Shown here in pieces: positions 42,404 to 53,573 of a stretch of 64,000 nt of DNA. A program made the position numbers and the translations under genes. Under the pieces are notes generated by a model. The model saw only the letters and a list, made by a program, of their open reading frames with translations, was not told the DNA's origin and did no database searches. Numbering within the stretch: position 1 is the first letter of the stretch; each line of letters opens with the position of its first letter. The DNA comes from Phytohabitans kaempferiae (GTDB lineage Bacteria; Actinomycetota; Actinomycetes; Mycobacteriales; Micromonosporaceae). The stretch covers positions 7,263 through 71,262 of the forward strand of contig NZ_JBHLUH010000046.1 in NCBI RefSeq assembly GCF_042433955.1. The letters are read 5' to 3'.

Positions 42404-43515
42404 GCCAGCACCTCCTCGACGGAGACGCTGGCCATCCCGTGCGACTCGGCCACCGGGCCGTACGTGACGTGGCCGTCGTGCGTGTTGAGGCCGTGCGCGA
42501 GTGCCGGGTCGCTGCGCATGGCCTCCCGCCAGCCCTGGTTGGCCAGTTCCAGCGCGTACGGGATGGTGACGTTGGTGAGCGCGTACGTGCTGGTGTGGGG
42601 CACCGCGCCGGGCATGTTGGCCACGCAGTAGAAGACCGAGTCGTGCACCCGGTACACGGGGTCGGCGTGCGTGGTGGGGCGCGAGTCCTCGAAGCAGCCG
42701 CCCTGGTCGATCGAGATGTCGACGAGCACGCTGCCCGGCTTCATCCGGCTCACGAGGTCGTTGGAGACTATTGTCGGGGCCTTCGAGCCGGGCACCAGCA
42801 CCGCGCCGATCACCAGGTCGGCGTCGACGACCGCCCGCTCGATCTCGTACTGGTTGGAGGCGACCGTCTGCAGGTGCCCCTGGTAGATCGCGTCGGCCGC
42901 GCGCAGCTTGTTGACGTTGCGGTCGAGCAGCAGCACCTCGGCCTGCATGCCGAGCGCGATCGCGGCCGCGTGCATGCCGGAGACGCCGGCGCCGATGACG
43001 ACGACCTTGGCCGCGTACACGCCGGAGACGCCGCCCATCAGCACGCCGCGGCCGCCGCCGGAACTCATCAGGTGGTAGGCGCCCACCTGGGGCGCGAGCC
43101 GCCCGGCCACCTCGGACATCGGGGCGAGCAGTGGGAGCGCGCGGTCGGGGGCCTCCACCGTCTCGTACGCGATGCCGGTCACCTTGCGGTCCAGGAGCGC
43201 GTCGGTGCACTCCTTGGAGGCGGCGAGGTGCAGGTACGTGAAGAGCACCTGCCCGGGGCGCATGCGGTGGTGCTCCTCGGCGATCGGTTCCTTCACCTTC
43301 AAGACCAGTTCGGCGGTGCCCCACACGTCGTCGGCGGTGGACAGGATCCGCGCGCCGGCGGCAGCGAACTCGTCGTCGGTGATGGTGGACCCGAGGCCGG
43401 CGCCGGATTCGACGTAGACCTCGTGGCCGGCGCGGACGAACTCGTTGACGCCCGCGGGGGTGATCGCCACGCGGTACTCGTGGTTCTTCACCTCGCGTGG
43501 GATTCCGACCTTCAC
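42400..43515 (-). CDS. ald: Alanine dehydrogenase
   Basis: 371 residues. It interconverts L-alanine and pyruvate with NAD. The substrate-binding part begins MKVGIPREVKNHEYRVAITP and includes EVYVESGAGLGSTITDDEF. KVKEPIAEEHHRMRPGQVLF carries a conserved active-site Lys, and the NAD fold is KVVVIGAGVSGMHAAAIALG. Then come VDISIDQGGCFEDSRPTTH and ANMPGAVPHTSTYALTNVT. Full length. ATG 43515. It directly precedes xerD with a one-codon overlap. Confidence 0.97.
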   Translation of the reverse strand: MKVGIPREVKNHEYRVAITPAGVNEFVRAGHEVYVESGAGLGSTITDDEFAAAGARILSTADDVWGTAELVLKVKEPIAEEHHRMRPGQVLFTYLHLAASKECTDALLDRKVTGIAYETVEAPDRALPLLAPMSEVAGRLAPQVGAYHLMSSGGGRGVLMGGVSGVYAAKVVVIGAGVSGMHAAAIALGMQAEVLLLDRNVNKLRAADAIYQGHLQTVASNQYEIERAVVDADLVIGAVLVPGSKAPTIVSNDLVSRMKPGSVLVDISIDQGGCFEDSRPTTHADPVYRVHDSVFYCVANMPGAVPHTSTYALTNVTIPYALELANQGWREAMRSDPALAHGLNTHDGHVTYGPVAESHGMASVSVEEVLA

Positions 43516-43871
43516 GATGCCAGTACCTTTCCCCGGGGCGGCGTTCCCGGGCTATGGCCGCGACGGCCCCATTGCCGCCGCGATCCCGCGCCGCTGTTAC
43601 GCTCTGTCACCGGCTGCGTCGCACGAGTGCCGGTCTGGGGCTCTCGTCCGCTGGAGGCTGCATCGCTGGTGGCGATGGACGCCGCCGTCCGCGGCAGTCT
43701 AGGGCCGCACCGTTTCCGGGATCAGGCGACATGATGACAGCCGGTGAACAGGCAGCCTGACGATCTGTCAGCGTTCGGCCCTACCCGATCGGACACATTT
43801 CTCAGCCTACCGTCTCACAGAGTGGACCCTGATCCCGACACGATCCGGTTGGATCACTATGGTGGCGCCTC
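43516..43871. other. Divergent promoter region of ald and the TM2 gene
   Basis: 356 bp between two divergent genes. No coding signal and no strong hairpin; regulatory sites for both genes must lie here. Confidence 0.4.
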
Positions 43872-44165
43872 ATGACCACTCCTCCGTACCAGCCGCAATA
43901 CCCCGGCCAGCCGCAGTACGACCAGTCGCAGTACGGCCAGCCGGGCGTCGAGTACTCGGACAAGAGCAAGCTCGTCGCGGGCCTTCTCGGCATCTTCCTC
44001 GGTGGCCTCGGTGTCGGCCGGTTTTACACGGGCCACATCGGCATCGGGGTTGCCCAGCTCCTGGTCGGCTGGTTCACCTGCGGCCTGTGGGGGATCATCG
44101 ACGGCATCCTGATCCTCGTGAACGGTGGCACCGACGCCCAGGGCCGCCGCCTGCGCGACAACTGA
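43872..44165 (+). CDS. TM2-domain membrane protein
   Basis: 97 residues. A Gln/Pro/Tyr-rich cytoplasmic start (YQPQYPGQPQYDQSQYGQPG) is followed by the TM2 domain: KLVAGLLGIFLGGLGVGRFY, then TGHIGIGVAQLLVGWFTCGL and WGIIDGILILVNGGTD, which are two membrane helices separated by the family's GRFY loop. Function unknown; such proteins are common in actinobacteria. Ends before a strong terminator. Confidence 0.92.
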   Translation: MTTPPYQPQYPGQPQYDQSQYGQPGVEYSDKSKLVAGLLGIFLGGLGVGRFYTGHIGIGVAQLLVGWFTCGLWGIIDGILILVNGGTDAQGRRLRDN

Positions 44166-44180
44166 CCTCATACGCCCACC

Positions 44181-44219
44181 AAGCCGCCGGTCCGAGGTAC
44201 TCCCCTCGACCGGCGGCTT
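44181..44219 (+). terminator. Terminator hairpin of the TM2 gene
   Basis: AAGCCGCCGGT (44181-44191) pairs with ACCGGCGGCTT (44209-44219), 11 bp. The loop contains a further CGAG/CTCG pair. It may also serve the convergent NUDIX gene. Confidence 0.7.
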
Positions 44220-44297
44220 CGTCCTGTCACGGCCCTCCGCGCGGAGCGCACACGCCAATCCGGCCCGATCAGCGGGCAGCGGGCGTGGCGGCCACCT

Positions 44298-44852
44298 TCA
44301 GCGGGTGAGCAGGTGTGAGGCGGCCAGGATGCCGGCCACCGTCGGCCCGTTGGTGATCTCGCCGGCCAGGGCCATCGAGACCGCCTCGTCCAGCGGGAAG
44401 CGCCGCACCTCCAGCTCCGCCTCCTCGTCGTGCCGCTCGTAGCCGGAGGCCGCCGGGGTCAGGTCGCGGGCGAGGAAGATCCGGATCCGCTCGTTGGAGC
44501 AGCCGGGCGAGGTGTGCAGCTCCAGCAGGTGCTCCAACCGCCCGGCCACCAGGTCGGCCTCCTCGACGAGCTCGCGGGCGGCCACCTCGGGCAGCGCCTC
44601 CCCCGGTACGTCGGCCAGCCCGGCCGGGATCTCCCACAGGTGGTGTCGCACGGCGTGCCGGTACTGCCGGATCAGCACGACCCGGCGCTCGTCGTCGACG
44701 GCGACGACCCCGACCGAGCCGACATGCTGGATGTAGTCGCGGTCGGCCGCCCGACCGCCGGGCATCACCACCTCGTCGGTGACGACCCGGAAGACCGGCC
44801 CCTTGTACCGCTCGTGCTGCGCCTGGACCTCGTACGTGTGCGAAGCGGTCAC
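44298..44852 (-). CDS. NUDIX hydrolase, ADP-ribose pyrophosphatase type
   Basis: 184 residues. The NUDIX box lies at residues about 75-100: GLADVPGEALPEVAARELVE followed by EADL, with the catalytic REL-EE pattern complete. The N-terminal KGPVFRVVTDEVVMPGG and YIQHVGSVGVVAVDDERRVV with LIRQYRHAVRHHLWEIPAGL match ADP-ribose hydrolases. It lies 40 bp after pyrG and shares its transcript. ATG 44852. Confidence 0.92.
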   Translation of the reverse strand: MTASHTYEVQAQHERYKGPVFRVVTDEVVMPGGRAADRDYIQHVGSVGVVAVDDERRVVLIRQYRHAVRHHLWEIPAGLADVPGEALPEVAARELVEEADLVAGRLEHLLELHTSPGCSNERIRIFLARDLTPAASGYERHDEEAELEVRRFPLDEAVSMALAGEITNGPTVAGILAASHLLTR

Positions 44853-44892
44853 CGCCGCCGCCCCGAGGGACGGCGGCGGATGGTGGCGGCGG

Positions 44893-46671
<1,779 letters not shown>

Positions 46672-46719
46672 GGCCTGCTCCCGTGGGATAGTCCGTCCGG
46701 TCTTGCGGACTAGCGTTGA

Positions 46720-49047
46720 TCAAGTGTTGATCGCGCCATCCACGGGATTCCACGGTAACACCTTCGCCGCCAACCGCACGCCGCCGCCCTGCTCGTGTCG
46801 CTGATCACTGCCTGTCGCGGGCTCGCCGGCGGCCTCGGGCGCCCCGGGCTGGACCGGCGCGGCGGCCTCGCCCCCGGGCGGCGCCAGCGGCGGTTGAGTG
46901 CGGTCGGAGGCGTGGTCCAGTACGCGCAGTGACGCCAGCGCGGCCATGGGTACGGTCAGCGCCGCCACCGCCCCGGCCACGTCGAGCCCGGAGCCGCCCA
47001 GCACGCCGCCGATCACCGCCGCCGTGGCGATCCCCGCCATCGCCGCCCGGATCGCGGGGTATATCCCGAAAAGGCGCTTGAGTCCGCCCCACGGCCGCAG
47101 CAGCGCGAACCACACCAGCACCGCCCCCACCACCGCCAGTACGGTCAGCGGGCTGTCCAGGGCGCCCACGGTGGACGCGGCGGCCCGCTGCACCGCCCGG
47201 CCGCCGGTGCCGTCGCCCAGCGCGGTGAGGAAGCGCCCCAGCCGGTCCCGCTCGGCGTCCGGCCGGCTCAGGTCGAGCAGCGCGAAGCCGGCGGTCACCA
47301 CCACACCGGCGAGCGTCGCCCAGGCCAGCCGCCCGAACGTCAGCCAGCCGCCGGTGCTGATCACCACCGCGATGCCCACGCCGGCGGTCAGCGCGATCGC
47401 GCCCACCGCGTCGGCGCCCAGGTACGGGCTGCCGGCCAGCAGCACGCCCGCGCCGCCGACGATCCCCATCACCCACGGGCGCCAGGTACGGCGTACCCGC
47501 TGGGCCAGGCAGCCGGCGACCAGCAGCGTGCCGGCGGCGAAGATCCCGAGCCCGACGCGGCCCAGCCCGGCGTACCGGCCGCTGAGCGCCGAGTAGCCGG
47601 CCACGCCGTTGAGCTGCAACCGGGCACCGGTGACCAGGTCGACGGCGACGACCACGGCGGCGATCGAGGCGACCATGGCCAGCGGGCCGAGCGTGCGCCG
47701 GTACACGGGCGTGAGCCGCACGACCGCGGTCCCGGCGGCCAGCAGCGCGAGGGTGACCGCGGTGAACAGCAGCCCGGGATGCTCGGCGCGCCACCACGGC
47801 ACCGCGTCGGCGACCAGCGCGGCCGGGATGGCCAACGCGGAGGCGACCAGCAGCACCTCGATCACGGCGACCACCGGCCTGGGTACGGCCAGCGACCGCG
47901 CGGTCCCGCCGCCCCGCCGGATCAGCCCGTGAAACCCGAACCGCGGCGACGCCGACGCCACCGGCCCCGCCGGCAGCCGGGCCCGCCGCAGCAGCGGCAC
48001 GACCGCGACGGCCAGCGCGAACTGCACCGCCGCCAGCACGCCGAAGAACCAGGTGGCGATCCGCCGCTGCGCCCCCGCCTCGCGGTCGGCGTCGGCCGGC
48101 TGGGTCACCGCCACGCCGAGCTCGGCCGGCCGCCCGGGGACGCTGCGCGCCGGCTGCCCGGCGAAGACGCCCTCGGGCAGCGCCCGGCCGGTCGCGGTGA
48201 GCGCGGTCGGCGCGAGGTCGACGAGCTGCAGGTAGCCGTCGCGCCCGGTGCTGGCACTGGTCAGCCAGCCCCGCTCCCAGCCCGGGCCGTCGGCGATGAC
48301 CACGTGCAGGCGGCGCGAGTCGTCGGTGTCGGAAAGGCCGGCCACGATCACCAGCGAGTCGGGCGGGCGGGCGGCCAGGACGCGGGCCAGCAGCGCGTCG
48401 GCCTGCCGGGCCTGCGCCTGGCGGGAGACCGGGTCGGTGGCGGCGACCGCGCCGGCCGCCACGATCCCGAGTACGCAGTCGTCGAGCAGCTCGGCGGGGC
48501 GCTGCGGCAGCTCCGGCTCGTACCGGTCGACCCGGCCGAACGGGCGGGCCGCCGCGACCGCCGCCCCCGTACCGACCGCGACCGTGCACCGCACCGACTC
48601 GGCCAGCGCACCGGGCACGGCCCCGTACGGCAGCCGCTCCTTGTTGTGCCGCACCACGTTGCGCTGGTCCGGCAGGTACGCGCCGATCCCGTCCGGCCGC
48701 TCCACCTCCACCGGTACCTCCGGGCAGGCCACACCGGGGCTGGGCGGCGCGGCGGGGCCGGCGCTCCAGAGCGCGCGGTTGCCGGCCCCGAGCGTGACCC
48801 AGCCGTCGAGCGGGCAGGTGGGCTGGTCGGCCGACTGCACCGAGAGGGAGGCGATCGAGCCGCGCTCGGCCATCTGCCAGAGCGTGGGCGTGTTGGTGGC
48901 GCTCAGGTCCTCCCAGCGCAGCCCCGGCACGCCCGCGATGATCACGTAGTCGACGGTGGGCGGCGGGTCGGCGGGCGCGGCCTGAGCCGGGGCCGCCAGG
49001 GCGCAGACAAAGCCGGCGACCAGGGTGAAGACCGCCCACCGCCTCAT
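46720..49047 (-). CDS. Large membrane protein with an alkaline-phosphatase-like extracytoplasmic domain
   Basis: 775 residues. A signal sequence (WAVFTLVAGFVCALAAPAQA) leads to an exported domain of about 330 residues whose start (DYVIIAGVPGLRWEDLSATN TPTLWQMAERG) resembles the alkaline phosphatase/sulfatase superfamily. A multi-span region of roughly ten to twelve helices follows (FFGVLAAVQFALAVAVVPLL; PVVAVIEVLLVASALAIPAA; LGIFAAGTLLVAGCLAQRV). It ends in a Pro/Ala/Gln-rich tail. ATG 49047 overlaps the glycosyltransferase stop (ATGA). The neighbourhood (murJ, glycosyltransferases) suggests cell-envelope assembly. Exact function unknown. Confidence 0.75.
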   Translation of the reverse strand: MRRWAVFTLVAGFVCALAAPAQAAPADPPPTVDYVIIAGVPGLRWEDLSATNTPTLWQMAERGSIASLSVQSADQPTCPLDGWVTLGAGNRALWSAGPAAPPSPGVACPEVPVEVERPDGIGAYLPDQRNVVRHNKERLPYGAVPGALAESVRCTVAVGTGAAVAAARPFGRVDRYEPELPQRPAELLDDCVLGIVAAGAVAATDPVSRQAQARQADALLARVLAARPPDSLVIVAGLSDTDDSRRLHVVIADGPGWERGWLTSASTGRDGYLQLVDLAPTALTATGRALPEGVFAGQPARSVPGRPAELGVAVTQPADADREAGAQRRIATWFFGVLAAVQFALAVAVVPLLRRARLPAGPVASASPRFGFHGLIRRGGGTARSLAVPRPVVAVIEVLLVASALAIPAALVADAVPWWRAEHPGLLFTAVTLALLAAGTAVVRLTPVYRRTLGPLAMVASIAAVVVAVDLVTGARLQLNGVAGYSALSGRYAGLGRVGLGIFAAGTLLVAGCLAQRVRRTWRPWVMGIVGGAGVLLAGSPYLGADAVGAIALTAGVGIAVVISTGGWLTFGRLAWATLAGVVVTAGFALLDLSRPDAERDRLGRFLTALGDGTGGRAVQRAAASTVGALDSPLTVLAVVGAVLVWFALLRPWGGLKRLFGIYPAIRAAMAGIATAAVIGGVLGGSGLDVAGAVAALTVPMAALASLRVLDHASDRTQPPLAPPGGEAAAPVQPGAPEAAGEPATGSDQRHEQGGGVRLAAKVLPWNPVDGAINT

Positions 49048-50150
49048 GACGGATGCGCCGTCTCCGCCGCCACGACCTCGGCGTACACCGCCTGGATCGC
49101 CTGGATCGTGCCCGCCTCGTCCGGCCAGGTGTCCGCCTGCGCGGGGCCGCGCCCGGCGTACTCGGCGCGCAGCCGCGGGTCGGCCAGCATCTCGCGTACG
49201 GCCGTGTCGACCGCGTCGACGTCGCCCGGGGGGACGAGCCGCGCGGCGTCGCCGACCAGGCCGGGGACGCCACCGACCGCGGTGGCCACCAGCGGCGTGC
49301 CGGCCCGCAGCGCCTCCTGCGCGAACAGCTGACGCGCCTCCCAGTCGCTGGTCACCACCGCCAGATCGGCGGCGGCCAGCAGGTCGGAGACGTCGTCGCG
49401 GTGGCCGAGCAGCGTGACCGGCGCCCGCAACTCGGAGATCCGCGCGGCCAGCGGCATGTACGCCGGCCCGCTGCCGGCGATCACCACGACCGGCGGCGGG
49501 GTCAGATCGCGCCACCGGGCGGCGGCGTCGATCAGCACGTCGTACCGCTTCTGCGGGTGCAGCCGGCCCACCGACAGGATCAGCGGCTGCTCGCCCGTCA
49601 CGCCGAACTCAGCGCGTACGGCGGCCCGGGTGCGGCGCGGCGGCGGCAACACCGGCGCGGCGACCGGGCACAGCCGGGCGTCCCGCGCGCCGAGGTCGGT
49701 GGCGGTCTCCACCAGGTCTTCGGAGGCGCCGAGCGTGACCTTCGCGGCGCGGGCGACGGCCCGTGCGGCCAGCCGCGACGCGGTGCCCCGCAGCCCCGTG
49801 GCGATCACCGCGTTGTGCCAGGTCACCACCAGCGGCGGGCGGGGACGGCCGAGCGCGGCGACGAAGCCGGCCCGCAGCCCGTGCGCGTGTACGACGTCGA
49901 CCGGGCCCATCGCGCGGCGCAGGTCGCCGACCGCGCGGGCGTCGGTGAGCCGCGGGTTGGGCGGGATCTCGACGGCTTCGAACCGGGCGCCCGCCTCGGC
50001 GAACCGGAACCGCTCGTCGGTGGCCGCCGGCCCGCACACGGTGACGGTGGCGCCGCCAGCGACGAGCCCACGCGTCAGCGAGGCGACGTGCTGCCCCACG
50101 CCACCGGTGGCGGACGCCAGGACGAGGGCCACGGCCCCGTCGAAACTCAA
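49044..50150 (-). CDS. GT4-family glycosyltransferase
   Basis: 368 residues with the GT-B fold. The acceptor domain starts VALVLASATGGVGQHVASLT and contains PVDVVHAHGLRAGFVAALGR. The donor domain shows LILSVGRLHPQKRYDVLIDA and LADLAVVTSDWEARQLFAQE ALRAGTPLVATAVGGVPGLV, the EX7E-like donor site of retaining enzymes. A nucleotide-sugar donor is expected; the acceptor is unknown. ATG 50150, 4 bp after murJ, in one operon. Confidence 0.9.
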   Translation of the reverse strand: MSFDGAVALVLASATGGVGQHVASLTRGLVAGGATVTVCGPAATDERFRFAEAGARFEAVEIPPNPRLTDARAVGDLRRAMGPVDVVHAHGLRAGFVAALGRPRPPLVVTWHNAVIATGLRGTASRLAARAVARAAKVTLGASEDLVETATDLGARDARLCPVAAPVLPPPRRTRAAVRAEFGVTGEQPLILSVGRLHPQKRYDVLIDAAARWRDLTPPPVVVIAGSGPAYMPLAARISELRAPVTLLGHRDDVSDLLAAADLAVVTSDWEARQLFAQEALRAGTPLVATAVGGVPGLVGDAARLVPPGDVDAVDTAVREMLADPRLRAEYAGRGPAQADTWPDEAGTIQAIQAVYAEVVAAETAHPS

Positions 50151-50154
50151 GGAG

Positions 50155-51786
50155 TCACTCCTTCCCCCGTGCGACCCGATTTCCCCGTGCGACCCGATTT
50201 CCCCGTGCGACCCGATTTCCCCGTGCGACTCGTGCCAGCCGTCGCGTGAGCGCCGCGGTCAGCGGGCGCATGTCGCGCCGGTCCAGCGGGTAGGCGACAC
50301 CGAGGAACACCGCGGCGACGACGGCTCCGGACAGCATGCCTTGCAGCACCGCGCCACCGGCGCCCGGGGTGCCGGTCGCCTGCGTGACCAGCCAACCGGC
50401 CAGCGCCGCCGCGCCACCTGCCACGAGACCGGCGGCGGCCGCCCGGTGCAGGCCCTCCAGCGCGGGTCGCCCGGCGCCGCGCAGCACCGCGGCCACCAGC
50501 AGCGCGCCGAGCAGCGCCATCCCGATCGAGTTACCCAGCGTGAGCGCGACCACCCGCTGGTCGTCGGCGAGTACCGCCGCGAGCGCCACCACCGCCAGCG
50601 CCGCGGTCGCCCACCCCGCCACCGTCGCCACGGCCGCCGCCCGCGGCTCGCCGCGGGCGTAGAGGGCGCGGGTGAGCACCGCGAACATCCCGTACCCGAG
50701 CAGTCCCGGCGCGAACCCGGCGATCCCCCCGGCGGCGGCCGGCACGTCGAAGAAGCGCGCCACCGGCCCGGCCACCGCCACCAGCGCCGCCGCGCCCGCG
50801 CAGGACAGCAGCAGCACGCCCCGTGCGGTCGGCGCGAGCGCCTGCCGGTAGCGGTCCCGCTCACCCGCCGCGTGGGCGGCCACCAGCGTCGGGTACGCGG
50901 CCGTCGCCAGCGGTACGGCCAGCACCGCCCACGGCAACAGGTAGATCGTCTGCGCGAGGTTGTACACGACCGGGGTACCTTCCGGCCCCTCCACCGCGAG
51001 CCGCAGCGTCACCACCAGCGCCACCTGCTGCGCGCCCACCGTCGCCGCGCCGGCCAGCGCCAGCCCGCCGACCGCCCGCCGTGCCTCGCCCCCGAACCGG
51101 TACCTCGCCCGCAGCCGCAGCCCCATCCGCCGCACCGGAAGCACCAGGCACAGCGAGAGCACGACCACGCCGAGCGTGGTGCCGCCCGAGAGCAACAGCT
51201 CGCCGGCGCGTCCCACCTCGGACAGGTCCGCGCGCCGCCCCTCGACCGCGCCGAAGAGCAGGTACACGCCGATCACGGTCACGCTGGACAGCAGCGGCGC
51301 CAGCACCGGCCAGGCGAAGCGGCGGTGCGCCTGGAGCACGCCGGTCAGCACGATCCCGATGCCGTACAGCGGCAGCTGCGGCGCGAAGACCCGCAGCATC
51401 CGCGCGCCCGCCGCGTCGGTGACGTCGAGCGCCCCCATGATCGGACCGGCGAGGAGCGCGACCAGCGCCGCCAGCGGCAGCAGCAGCGTGAGGGTCCAGG
51501 TCAGCAGGGCCGACGTCGTGGCCGAGACCGCGGCCCGGTCACCGGCCGCGACACTTCCCGCAAGCAGGGGTACGACAAGACTGGCCAGCGCCCCGCCGGC
51601 GACGATCTCGAAGATGATGTTGGGTACGGTGTTCGCCACCACGTAGATGTCGCCGAGCCGCGTGTCCCCCACGACCCAGGTGAACACGCCCGTCCGGGTG
51701 AACCCGGCGATGCGGCTGGCCACGGTGAGCACCGCGATCAGGGCCGCCGCTCCGGCGATCCGTGCCGTACCCGGGGCCGCCGACAC
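50155..51786 (-). CDS. murJ: MurJ-like lipid II flippase with a repeat tail
   Basis: 543 residues of the MviN/MurJ superfamily with about 14 membrane helices. AGAAALIAVLTVASRIAGFT RTGVF and IYVVANTVPNIIFEIVAGGA are the classic first two helices. VLQAHRRFAWPVLAPLLSSV, QTIYLLPWAVLAVPLATAAY P and RALYARGEPRAAAVATVAGW follow. It flips peptidoglycan precursors. GTG 51786 lies 1 bp after the preceding gene, with no Shine-Dalgarno. The last 20 residues come from a tandem DNA repeat (see the repeat entry). Confidence 0.9.
   Translation of the reverse strand: MSAAPGTARIAGAAALIAVLTVASRIAGFTRTGVFTWVVGDTRLGDIYVVANTVPNIIFEIVAGGALASLVVPLLAGSVAAGDRAAVSATTSALLTWTLTLLLPLAALVALLAGPIMGALDVTDAAGARMLRVFAPQLPLYGIGIVLTGVLQAHRRFAWPVLAPLLSSVTVIGVYLLFGAVEGRRADLSEVGRAGELLLSGGTTLGVVVLSLCLVLPVRRMGLRLRARYRFGGEARRAVGGLALAGAATVGAQQVALVVTLRLAVEGPEGTPVVYNLAQTIYLLPWAVLAVPLATAAYPTLVAAHAAGERDRYRQALAPTARGVLLLSCAGAAALVAVAGPVARFFDVPAAAGGIAGFAPGLLGYGMFAVLTRALYARGEPRAAAVATVAGWATAALAVVALAAVLADDQRVVALTLGNSIGMALLGALLVAAVLRGAGRPALEGLHRAAAAGLVAGGAAALAGWLVTQATGTPGAGGAVLQGMLSGAVVAAVFLGVAYPLDRRDMRPLTAALTRRLARVARGNRVARGNRVARGNRVARGKE
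50166..50227. repeat. 18-bp tandem repeat at the 3' end of murJ
   Basis: Unit CCCCGTGCGACCCGATTT, present three times in a row with a partial fourth (50165-50230). It encodes a repeated ARGNRV at the flippase C-terminus. The number of units can easily change by slippage. Confidence 0.9.
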
Positions 51787-51787
51787 G

Positions 51788-52621
51788 TCAGGAGGTACGG
51801 CGGCCGAGCGCGTCGAACTGACGCAGCACCGGGTTGGCCTCGATGACCTTGGTGAAGCTGACCTTCTCGCTGGCCGCGGTGAGCGCGGCGATGCCGGCCA
51901 GCGCGGCGGCCCGCCCGGCCGGCCCGGTACGCGCGGCCAGCGCGACGCCGAGCAGCGCGCCGAGCGCGTTGGCCCCGCTGTCGCCGAGCATGACCCGCTC
52001 GTCGAGGTCGTCCGGCAGCACGCTCGCGGCCACGCCCAGCGGCCCGGCGGCCAGCCCGCCCGCGCGCCCCGCCGACAGCGGCGCGCCGATCAGCCCGCCC
52101 GCCTTGATCGCGCGGCCGGGGCGCAGGTCGAAGAGGTTGAGCAGGTTGGCCGTACCGGCGATGACGCCCGCCCCCAGCAGCAAGTCGACGGCCCGGCCGG
52201 CGCGCGTGGCGCGGCGCTCGCGGCCGGGGTCGGCGGCGAGCAGCGCGGACGCGGCCAGCCCCGCGGCCCCCACTCCGGCGATCTTGACCAGGCCGCTGGT
52301 GACCCGCCCCTCGCGCAGCGCCGCGAGGTGCCCGGCGAAGCCCTTGGCCGTCTTCTGCTCCGGCCGGCTGCCGACGATGTCGTCGTACAGCCCCACCGCC
52401 CCGGACCCGACCCCGGCGGTGAACGCGGCGGCCGCGGCGGCCGGGCTGGGCGCGGCGACGGCGGCCGAGACCGCGGCCCCCGCGGCCAGCGCCGGCCCCC
52501 CGGCGAGCGAGACGGTACGGCCGCGGAAGTTGGTGCGGTGCAGTGCCTCCTGGCTGCCCAGAGTGCGAAGCACCGCCCGGGCCCCAGCGACCCCGGCGGC
52601 GACCGCGAGAAGGCGCCTCAC
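51788..52621 (-). CDS. MraY/WecA-type glycosyl-phosphate transferase-like membrane protein
   Basis: 277 residues. Key blocks are GAVGLYDDIVGSRPEQKTAK, then GFAGHLAALREG (the cytoplasmic DD site), TANLLNLFDLRPGRAIKAGG (NxxN..D loop) and DERVMLGDSGANALGALLGV. These correspond to the prenyl-phosphate sugar-phosphate transferases MraY and WecA. The protein is shorter than those enzymes (about 350 residues) and has fewer clear helices, and in this conserved position its substrate is unknown. GTG 52621 overlaps the steB stop. Confidence 0.8.
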   Translation of the reverse strand: MRRLLAVAAGVAGARAVLRTLGSQEALHRTNFRGRTVSLAGGPALAAGAAVSAAVAAPSPAAAAAAFTAGVGSGAVGLYDDIVGSRPEQKTAKGFAGHLAALREGRVTSGLVKIAGVGAAGLAASALLAADPGRERRATRAGRAVDLLLGAGVIAGTANLLNLFDLRPGRAIKAGGLIGAPLSAGRAGGLAAGPLGVAASVLPDDLDERVMLGDSGANALGALLGVALAARTGPAGRAAALAGIAALTAASEKVSFTKVIEANPVLRQFDALGRRTS

Positions 52622-53559
52622 TCCTTGGGCTTCGGGAGGATGGCGCTGGCGCCCGCGTTGAGGCCGTAGTGTCCGGCCTTCGCGTCGACCACCTGCTCGG
52701 TCACGGCGAGCACGGTCACCACCCGGCCCTGCGCGGTGTTGCCGTTGTCCACAGTGGAGATCGTCTTGGCGAGCGCGGGGTCGCCCCGCACCGCGCCGAT
52801 CACGTTGCCGTTGCCGCCCCAACTGCCGGCCACGATGACCGCGCCCGCCTTGTCGAGCTGGGACACGATCGTCACCACGGCCTCGTCCTTCTGCGCCGAG
52901 TCCTTGTCGGTGTGCGGCTGCCCCGCGACCACCACCACGGCCTCGGCCGGCCCGCTGACGTTGTTGTCCTTTACGCTGATGTACCCCGCCGACGTGTACG
53001 CCGTCACCAGCGCCTTCAGGTCGTTGGCCGCCACCGGGGGCGCGGGCGCCGGGCGGTCGAGCAGCGCGGTGCCGAGCAGCGCACTGGCCGTCTCGATGCC
53101 GTCGACGTTGGCCGGCAGGCCGGCCAGCGGGATGGTCGGCTGGGACGCGCGGTCGGCGAGGTCGAGCAACTCGGGGCTATTGTCGGGGTCGACGAACTTG
53201 TCTTCGACGTCGACCCGGCCGGTGATCGTCGCACCAGCCATCGTGAGCATCTCCACCACGCCGTCAACGAGGTCGTCGCCGCTCGGCGTGGTGACCACCG
53301 CGATCCGCCGCCCGTTGAGCTTGCCGGCCAGGGCGACCGGCGCGATCTCGGTAGCGAACTCCTCCTCGCGGTTGGCCTCCTCCTGGAGGCTGCTCACCGT
53401 CTCACGGAGCTGGCGGTTGTCCTTGCGGAGCGCGTTGACGTTGTCGCTGAGCGAGTCGGCGACCGGGCCGTTGAGCGCCGCGGTGCCCACCACCAGTCCG
53501 ATCGCCAGGGCCAGAAAGACCGCGGTCAACGACACCACGTGGTAGCGGAAATTGATCAC
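52618..53559 (-). CDS. steB: SteB/MctB-family membrane-anchored protein
   Basis: 313 residues. One N-terminal membrane helix (YHVVSLTAVFLALAIGLVVG) is followed by a coiled coil (NVNALRKDNRQLRETVSSLQ) and a Rossmann-like outside domain (GRRIAVVTTPSGDDLVDGVV, GPAEAVVVVAGQPHTDKDSA). This is the family called copper transporter or MctB in mycobacteria and SteB in Corynebacterium, where with SteA it acts in cell separation. GTG 53559. The gene order recN-steA-steB-...-pyrG supports the SteB reading. Confidence 0.88.
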   Translation of the reverse strand: MINFRYHVVSLTAVFLALAIGLVVGTAALNGPVADSLSDNVNALRKDNRQLRETVSSLQEEANREEEFATEIAPVALAGKLNGRRIAVVTTPSGDDLVDGVVEMLTMAGATITGRVDVEDKFVDPDNSPELLDLADRASQPTIPLAGLPANVDGIETASALLGTALLDRPAPAPPVAANDLKALVTAYTSAGYISVKDNNVSGPAEAVVVVAGQPHTDKDSAQKDEAVVTIVSQLDKAGAVIVAGSWGGNGNVIGAVRGDPALAKTISTVDNGNTAQGRVVTVLAVTEQVVDAKAGHYGLNAGASAILPKPKE

Positions 53560-53573
53560 GCCTATTGCCGTCC

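Noticed and set aside
41474..43324. A 616-codon frame joining the antisense-free part of ald with xerD
   Set aside because: Only the xerD half is homologous. The first 300 codons overlap ald in another frame, so the longer start is not real.
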